Assembly: GCA_902789325.1 (NCBI GenBank)
Contig: CADANN010000026.1
Coordinates: forward strand, 6,158-44,492
Direction: 5' to 3'
Origin: an uncultured Spirochaetaceae bacterium
Lineage (GTDB): Bacteria > Spirochaetota > Spirochaetia > Treponematales > Treponemataceae
DNA: 38,335 nt
Shown here: positions 34,198 to 38,335 of the stretch, in pieces
Layout of the letters: each line of letters opens with the position of its first letter
How positions within the stretch are numbered: the first letter of the stretch is position 1
Notes under the pieces: model-generated
The model's input: the letters and a program-made list of their open reading frames with translations, nothing else
Told to the model about the DNA's origin: nothing
Database searches by the model: none
Program-made: the position numbers and the translations under genes

Positions 34198-34247
34198 GCA
34201 AAATGCGTTAAAAAAACTTTGCGACAGCGAAGTTTTTAGCATTTTAC
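34198..34247. terminator. Hairpin terminator downstream of tRNA-Arg
   Basis: Outer arms GCAAAATGC (34198-34206) and GCATTTTAC (34239-34247) enclose an inner stem AAAAACTTTGC (34212-34222) with GCGAAGTTTTT (34227-34237) and loop GACA. On the minus strand the inner stem ends in seven T, so it can end the tRNA-Arg transcript; five T on the plus strand make it weaker that way. Confidence 0.7.
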
Positions 34248-34256
34248 CATCAAAAT

Positions 34257-34276
34257 TGCTCTATCCAAATGAGCTA
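34257..34276 (-). other. Extra tRNA D-arm fragment
   Basis: TAGCTCATTTGGATAGAGCA on the minus strand directly follows the discriminator base of tRNA-Arg. It repeats a D-arm but no anticodon or T-arm follows in register. Confidence 0.7.
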
Positions 34277-34350
34277 TGATCCTGATGCGATTCGAACGCA
34301 CTACCTGTTGCTTAGGAGGCAACCGCTCTATCCAAGTGAGCTACAGGACC
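34277..34350 (-). tRNA. tRNA-Arg (anticodon CCU)
   Basis: 74 nt on the minus strand, without an encoded CCA. The acceptor stem GGTCCTG pairs with CAGGATC (one G-U), the D-stem is GCTC/GAGC, the anticodon stem GTTGC/GCAAC encloses CTCCTAA with anticodon CCT, and the T-stem GTGCG pairs with CGCAT around TTCGAAT. The discriminator is A. It reads AGG codons. No other tRNA is complete nearby, although fragments surround it. Confidence 0.93.
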
Positions 34351-34393
34351 TAAAAAAACACAATAATTCTCGAATCGCATCTCACACTCAATG

Positions 34394-34412
34394 GCGACTC
34401 GAACGCATACCT
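34394..34412 (-). other. tRNA T-arm fragment upstream of tRNA-Arg
   Basis: The minus strand reads AGGTATGCGTTCGAGTCGC, matching the variable loop and T-arm of the nearby tRNA-Arg sequences. A second piece, ATGCGATTCGAG, follows around 34370-34381. Neither is a complete tRNA. Confidence 0.55.
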
Positions 34413-34421
34413 TTGCGATGA

Positions 34422-35264
34422 CTACTCAAAATCGTAATACACCCAATGCTTTGCGAGGCCGGCAAAACCGTCAACAAGCGCATCAATTGTATTTACAGCT
34501 TCTGAATAATGACACAGATAAGTCTTCGATTTTATTTCTTTCGGAAGAGTTACCAGTTCATCATAAGCTGCATGAACACCACGCGAGTAGCCCATTACAT
34601 CGCAATCATGAAAAATAACTTCGATTTTCGGGAACTTATCAAGCAAAAACTTGAGCTGCGGACGATTAAATTGAGTATCGGCTGTAAATAATACCTTATC
34701 GTCAATAATTAATCCATAAGAAATCTGAGAATTTTTCAGCGAATCTTTTCTGGTAGTAACATGACGAGTTCTGAAAAGCTTTACATTTATTCCAAAAGCA
34801 TCAGCTTCATACATTTCAAAAGGCTTTTTCTGAATTCGCGAAGGTTTTATCTGAACAAAATAATCATCAAAAGTCATGCGTCCTTCTTCGCTGAATTGAA
34901 TACCACCACGAAGCGATTCATTCCAAAGCAATTTCTTGAACTTATCTGTAATAACAAGATTTACACGACGCTTAGTAATGTATTTACCAGCCAGTGCTAA
35001 TTCTTCAACACCACCAATATGATCTGCATGAGGGTGAGTCAAAAGAACATTCTGAATATCCGCAATTTTTCCGTTATACAAATTTTCAATTGCATACGAA
35101 CACAAAGTTCCGCAGTCAATCAATAGATGAGTCTTACCTTTTATTACAAGAAGATTTGTCTGAAACGAAGTTTTTGTAAATGCGTTTCCAGTACCAATAA
35201 AAAATAGAGATAGCTGACCTTGATTAGTCAATTCCAAATTTGAAATAAATGGACGCGTTTTCAT
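34422..35264 (-). CDS. MBL-fold metal-dependent hydrolase, RNase Z-like
   Basis: 280 aa. The metallo-beta-lactamase motif THPHADHIGG is near residue 77; the further metal ligands are likely His in RTRHVTTRK, Asp in LFTADTQF and His in YLCHYSE. The N-terminal FFIGTGNAFTKTSFQTNLLV is typical of the RNase Z/phosphodiesterase branch. Family members process tRNA 3' ends or hydrolyse phosphoesters; the tRNA-Arg just downstream makes an RNA role tempting but is weak evidence. There is no Shine-Dalgarno: an extended -10 TATAAT lies 7 nt from the ATG. The stop is followed within 10 nt by tRNA-like fragments. Confidence 0.85.
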   Translation of the reverse strand: MKTRPFISNLELTNQGQLSLFFIGTGNAFTKTSFQTNLLVIKGKTHLLIDCGTLCSYAIENLYNGKIADIQNVLLTHPHADHIGGVEELALAGKYITKRRVNLVITDKFKKLLWNESLRGGIQFSEEGRMTFDDYFVQIKPSRIQKKPFEMYEADAFGINVKLFRTRHVTTRKDSLKNSQISYGLIIDDKVLFTADTQFNRPQLKFLLDKFPKIEVIFHDCDVMGYSRGVHAAYDELVTLPKEIKSKTYLCHYSEAVNTIDALVDGFAGLAKHWVYYDFE

Positions 35265-35271
35265 TACATAT

Positions 35272-35277
35272 ATTATA
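35272..35277 (-). promoter_or_regulatory. Extended -10 promoter of the MBL-fold gene, leaderless
   Basis: TGTTATAAT on the minus strand is an extended -10. The expected start is 1 nt before the ATG at 35264. The -35 is poor, which extended -10 promoters tolerate. It overlaps the end of the HAD gene. Confidence 0.6.
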
Positions 35278-35935
35278 ACACATAATTAGAAATTTGGTAT
35301 ACTTCTTCTACACCACTTACTAAAATTCCGCCCATGCCCATTTCAAGGGGTAATTTTATGTCCATATCGTAGCGGTCGCCAATTGCAAGGCAATTTTCGG
35401 CCTTTACACCCGCTTCAGAGGATTTAGAAAGCCAGTCTACCGCAGTCTGGAAAGGCTCAACTGCAGGTTTTGATTTTAAGCAGGTATCAAGACCAACAAT
35501 TTCAGGAAAGAAATCAGAAATACCAATAGCTTCCAGAGTTTTACGAGCCGGCAGCACCGGATTATTTGTTACACATATAAGCTGATATTTTGATTGCAGA
35601 TTTTTTAGAGTTTCTATTAACTGTTCATCCCGGCCAAGAAAATCAGCGGGTTCCAGCAGTTCACGACGCCACTGCACACTCTGTTCAATCGGCACTCCAA
35701 AAGCAAGCAGTGTGTTTCCAAGACTAACCTTACTACCCTCATGTTCCGCCGCAAACTTTTTGCGATAATCGGCAACCATGCGTCGTGCCTCATCAGCCGT
35801 AATGCCACGTTCTTTTGCAAACTGACGCACCTGACAGTCTACCTGCTCAAAAGCATAAGCCTGGTTCGTATATAAGGTTGAGTCTATATCAAAAATAAAA
35901 GCGCGAAGGTCTGTCGGGATTTTATAGATTTTCAT
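35273..35935 (-). CDS. HAD-family hydrolase
   Basis: 220 aa. Motif I is FIFDIDSTLYT (two Asp) near residue 14, motif II VTNNP near residue 125, motif III Lys in KSKPAVEPF, and motif IV AIGDRYDMDIKLPLEMGM near residue 185, so all catalytic parts of a HAD phosphatase are present. The cap inserted after motif I is helical, as in phosphoglycolate phosphatase or nucleotidase types; the substrate is unknown. GGAG lies 4 nt before the ATG and the gene overlaps the FGGY kinase by 14 nt. Lying behind a sugar kinase and PRPP synthetase, it may act on a sugar phosphate or nucleotide. Confidence 0.9.
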   Translation of the reverse strand: MKIYKIPTDLRAFIFDIDSTLYTNQAYAFEQVDCQVRQFAKERGITADEARRMVADYRKKFAAEHEGSKVSLGNTLLAFGVPIEQSVQWRRELLEPADFLGRDEQLIETLKNLQSKYQLICVTNNPVLPARKTLEAIGISDFFPEIVGLDTCLKSKPAVEPFQTAVDWLSKSSEAGVKAENCLAIGDRYDMDIKLPLEMGMGGILVSGVEEVYQISNYVL

Positions 35936-37073
35936 ATGGCTCCAGCCTCACAATATTTTCTGCTGCACTCTGTAATGAATCATATTCACCAAGCCCAAAC
36001 CAGGCAGCACAAGCATCACCTAAAAGCTCACTGTGAACAAAATGCCCACCGGCTGGTCTTAAGATTTTCATTCCAAGCCGCTCTGTTTTTTCACGAAGTA
36101 AAAGTTCATCGTTTGTCTGACCGCCAGTAACAGCCATTTCATCCGGAAATTTGATTCCAGCTTCATCAGCCGCACGCTTAAGACAATTAATTCCACGCTC
36201 AATTTCTGCAAGTCTTTCATTTTCTGAAAGTTCACCACTATTTGGGATCAGATATGAAGCATTCCATAGCCCCGGAATTATAGAAGGTAAAATACGAAGT
36301 CCTTCTCCCTGTAAGATTTTATCTGTACAGAAATTCAAACCTTCAGAACTTCCACAACGGTCGCAAAGCCGCCCGCTCATCAATGTTCCTGTCCCAATCA
36401 GAGCCGCAACAAAATCAGGGCCCCCGGCAAAGACAGAACAATTCTGTGAAATATTCAGATTATGTCCGGTTCCATTACGCAATTCTGCAAGAACTTCTTT
36501 ATGAACAGGCCCGCAGCAGTCTCCAATACCAATAAACGGAGGAAGTTTTTCGCTGTCGATTCCACAAACCGCACAAACCTCATCATTCCAGTAAGCAGCT
36601 CTGAAGCGTTCTTCCGGCAAAATTGTAACAGCTTCTCCAGTAAGAATATAAATCAGATATTCCGGACCAGAAAAAATGAATCGGGATTTTTTATAGATTT
36701 TTGGAGCCCGCTTTTTCAGGGCAAGCAGCTTTGGCATAAAAAGCGATTTTTTTGCATCAGCCGAATCCGGGATTTTTACATCAGAAGTATCTTCGTTCCA
36801 GAAAACAGTATAACCACAATCTGCAACAACCGTAGGCCCGTTACCCGAAATTGAAATTGTATTTACCGATGCAGATTGTCCGGTCTGAGCACACAGTACT
36901 TCCAGCTCGCAAACAGCCTTTACAAATGCTCCCAACCAGGAACTTGCCGTAAACTCGTTTTGAGAATCTTCAAATGGTATGGAACAAAAAGAAACGACCT
37001 CGCCGCGGGCGGTTATTAATCCAGCCTTAAGCGAAGTCGTACCAATGTCCACGCATAAAACTGCGTTAGTCAT
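35922..37073 (-). CDS. FGGY-family carbohydrate kinase, short form
   Basis: 383 aa, clearly shorter than usual FGGY kinases (about 480-520). The N-terminal ATPase motif CVDIGTTSLKAGLI is intact, and SISGNGPTVV and FSGPEYLIYILTGEAV follow; FAGGPDFVAALIGTG and the C-terminal VTGGQTNDELLL with LGDACAAWFGLG are also present, so both lobes exist but with shortened links. The substrate cannot be assigned; the family phosphorylates sugars such as xylulose or glycerol. Its ATG overlaps the prs stop by one base (TAATG), and its end overlaps the HAD gene, so the three are one translationally coupled unit. Confidence 0.88.
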   Translation of the reverse strand: MTNAVLCVDIGTTSLKAGLITARGEVVSFCSIPFEDSQNEFTASSWLGAFVKAVCELEVLCAQTGQSASVNTISISGNGPTVVADCGYTVFWNEDTSDVKIPDSADAKKSLFMPKLLALKKRAPKIYKKSRFIFSGPEYLIYILTGEAVTILPEERFRAAYWNDEVCAVCGIDSEKLPPFIGIGDCCGPVHKEVLAELRNGTGHNLNISQNCSVFAGGPDFVAALIGTGTLMSGRLCDRCGSSEGLNFCTDKILQGEGLRILPSIIPGLWNASYLIPNSGELSENERLAEIERGINCLKRAADEAGIKFPDEMAVTGGQTNDELLLREKTERLGMKILRPAGGHFVHSELLGDACAAWFGLGEYDSLQSAAENIVRLEPYENL

Positions 37074-38311
37074 TATTCGTGCTTTACTACCTTCTCAATA
37101 ATATTGCGATTATCAAGCAGTTCGCTCAATGACTGATTGTAATGGATACGTGTAATTACGTTCGCAAACAATCCGCTTACGTCTGTATTGATAAACCATT
37201 CGCGCTTCAAGAGCTCTTCGTGGTAAACGGCGTTTGTACCGATAATGCGGTAGAAAAGCCCCTTTTCGTAAGCTTCGTCAAAGTTCTTGATTGCGTCGCC
37301 GGTAAAGAAAGGAAGAGAGATTGCACAGATAACTTTAGTTGCGCCCTCACCCTTAAGGAATTCCATAGCCTTAAGAAGAGTACCGCCAGTACCCAGCATA
37401 TCATCAGCAAGGAAAGCAACCTTACCTTTTACATCACCAAGAAGTTTAACAGACTTGATGTTAGTAGAATGAGCATCCTGAGTTACAATAGAGTAATCGC
37501 GCTCCTTATATATCATAGCAAGCGGCAATTTCAAACCGCTGGCGTAGAACTTATTTCTATCGATAGCACCAGTATCTGGGGAAACAATAACCAGATCCTC
37601 AGTTTTTCCAGTCAAATCAACAATCTTGCTCAATTCACGGATAACCTGATAGCTTGCATGAAGATTATCAAGATTAAGACGAGAGAAAGCATTTGGAATT
37701 TCACGAGAATGTAAATCGAGGGTAATGATTCTTGAAACACCCTGCATTTCGTAGATGTGTCCCAAAAGACTGGCAGTAAGACCTTCACGGCCCTTACGTT
37801 TATGCTGACGCGCATAAGGATATGCAGGAACAACCAGAGTGATTTTTCCAGCACCTGCCATTCGCACAGCATCAATTGTTACAAGCAGTGACATAACATG
37901 GTCATTAACAGTCATTTTGACCTTGTTTGCACCACCGTTGAGAGAAAGTACTTCGTGGTTTTCAACATCCTGGAAAATAAATACATCTTTTCCGCGGACT
38001 GTATCCAACAACTCAGTTTTCACCTCACCATTGGCAAAATAAGTAAAGCGCGCGTTCACTTTGAACACAGGCGGTCTATACTTATCCGTTGCACCTCTTA
38101 TGCACAGATCAGACGTCTGCAAATCATTCTGCAGATTGATTCTGTTCACAAGCTCTTCTTTACTCAGCTCATAACGCTTAGACAATACATCGTTCTTCAA
38201 TGTGAAGCGGTGTTTGTACATGTGTTTAAGGTGCGTTATGACTTCATTGGCGAAAGCTTCGCCACCAGGACACGCAACAATCGCTAGACTTGTTGGTTCT
38301 GTATAAGGCAT
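37073..38311 (-). CDS. prs: Ribose-phosphate pyrophosphokinase (PRPP synthetase), long form
   Basis: 412 aa, longer than the usual 310-320. It makes PRPP from ribose 5-phosphate and ATP for nucleotides, His and Trp. Recognisable parts are VVPAYPYARQHKRKGREGLT, ITLDLHSREIPNAFS (flexible-loop and divalent metal region), VSPDTGAIDRNKFYASGL and the PRPP loop FLADDMLGTGGTLLKAM near residue 300. The extra N-terminal about 80 residues (YTEPTSLAIVACPGGEAFAN) and a C-terminal extension match the larger type seen in spirochaetes and some others. GAGG is 6 nt before the ATG; TATATA upstream may be part of a promoter cut by the window edge. Confidence 0.93.
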   Translation of the reverse strand: MPYTEPTSLAIVACPGGEAFANEVITHLKHMYKHRFTLKNDVLSKRYELSKEELVNRINLQNDLQTSDLCIRGATDKYRPPVFKVNARFTYFANGEVKTELLDTVRGKDVFIFQDVENHEVLSLNGGANKVKMTVNDHVMSLLVTIDAVRMAGAGKITLVVPAYPYARQHKRKGREGLTASLLGHIYEMQGVSRIITLDLHSREIPNAFSRLNLDNLHASYQVIRELSKIVDLTGKTEDLVIVSPDTGAIDRNKFYASGLKLPLAMIYKERDYSIVTQDAHSTNIKSVKLLGDVKGKVAFLADDMLGTGGTLLKAMEFLKGEGATKVICAISLPFFTGDAIKNFDEAYEKGLFYRIIGTNAVYHEELLKREWFINTDVSGLFANVITRIHYNQSLSELLDNRNIIEKVVKHE

Positions 38312-38335
38312 ATTGAACCTCTTATATAGTGGGAT

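Noticed and set aside
34108..34242. Upstream extension of the signalling protein by 45 codons
   Set aside because: The extension translates tRNA-like fragments and a terminator; GGAG lies correctly before the ATG at 34107.
34129..34276. A second functional tRNA, possibly split by the hairpin at 34198-34247
   Set aside because: The 5' part (AGGATCA) and 3' part (CGGAGTC) cannot form an acceptor stem, and the anticodon stem does not pair in register.
1..38335. Prophage, insertion sequence or CRISPR array
   Set aside because: No integrase, transposase, phage structural gene or spaced direct repeats were seen on either strand.

Overview
The window looks like chromosomal DNA of a spirochaete, most likely a host- or rumen-associated Treponema. 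The signs are many lipoproteins with short lipoboxes ending in SC or GC, a treponemal-type beta-barrel outer membrane protein, a long (412 aa) PRPP synthetase, a MoxR/Bat operon in spirochaete style, and a moderately AT-rich composition. The genus is an inference from overall character; there is no 16S rRNA here. No integrase, transposase or CRISPR array was seen.

Layout. 1-3951 (minus): the 5' part of an outer membrane protein gene, a small lipoprotein, and a lipoprotein with a GH99-like glycosidase domain and an F5/8 type C domain. Two strong LacI-type operators (3981-3998, 4050-4067) lie just upstream of the glycosidase. 4129-7740 (minus): an operon of aminotransferase, solute-binding lipoprotein and LacI regulator. 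7883-15099 (plus): a Bat operon of moxR, DUF58, a BatD/DUF4381-like membrane protein, a single gene fusing BatA, BatB and BatC, batD with an SH3-like tail, then an Smr-domain gene. 15117-18785 (minus): an endonuclease/exonuclease/phosphatase lipoprotein, a solitary D12-class DNA adenine methylase, and aroA. 18852-21606 (plus): a degenerate PurH-like protein and mraY, ended by hairpins and a strong terminator. 21778-24364 (minus): small lipoprotein, galE and an M20 dipeptidase. 24458-26138: a TPR lipoprotein and, convergent to it, a secreted VWA protein. 26249-30320 (plus): a conserved unknown protein and an XRE-cupin regulator, a 237-bp imperfect palindrome, citrate synthase and an RsuA-type pseudouridine synthase. 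30287-30996 (minus): a membrane protein gene broken by an exact 56-bp tandem duplication. 31124-32800 (plus): formate-tetrahydrofolate ligase. 32797-38311 (minus): a three-domain signalling protein, an intact tRNA-Arg(CCU) set among tRNA fragments, an MBL-fold hydrolase, a HAD phosphatase, a short FGGY kinase and PRPP synthetase.

The most notable points are: (1) a PurH homologue that has lost catalytic motifs of both enzyme domains; (2) repeated promoters whose -10 box lies 6-9 nt from an ATG with no usable Shine-Dalgarno, pointing to routine leaderless mRNAs; (3) the 237-bp palindromic element carrying the citrate synthase promoter; (4) the tRNA-Arg fragment array; (5) the 56-bp frameshifting duplication; (6) the BatA-BatB-BatC fusion with a buried lipobox-like segment. 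Promoter, operator and domain calls come from reading the sequence only; no database search was possible.
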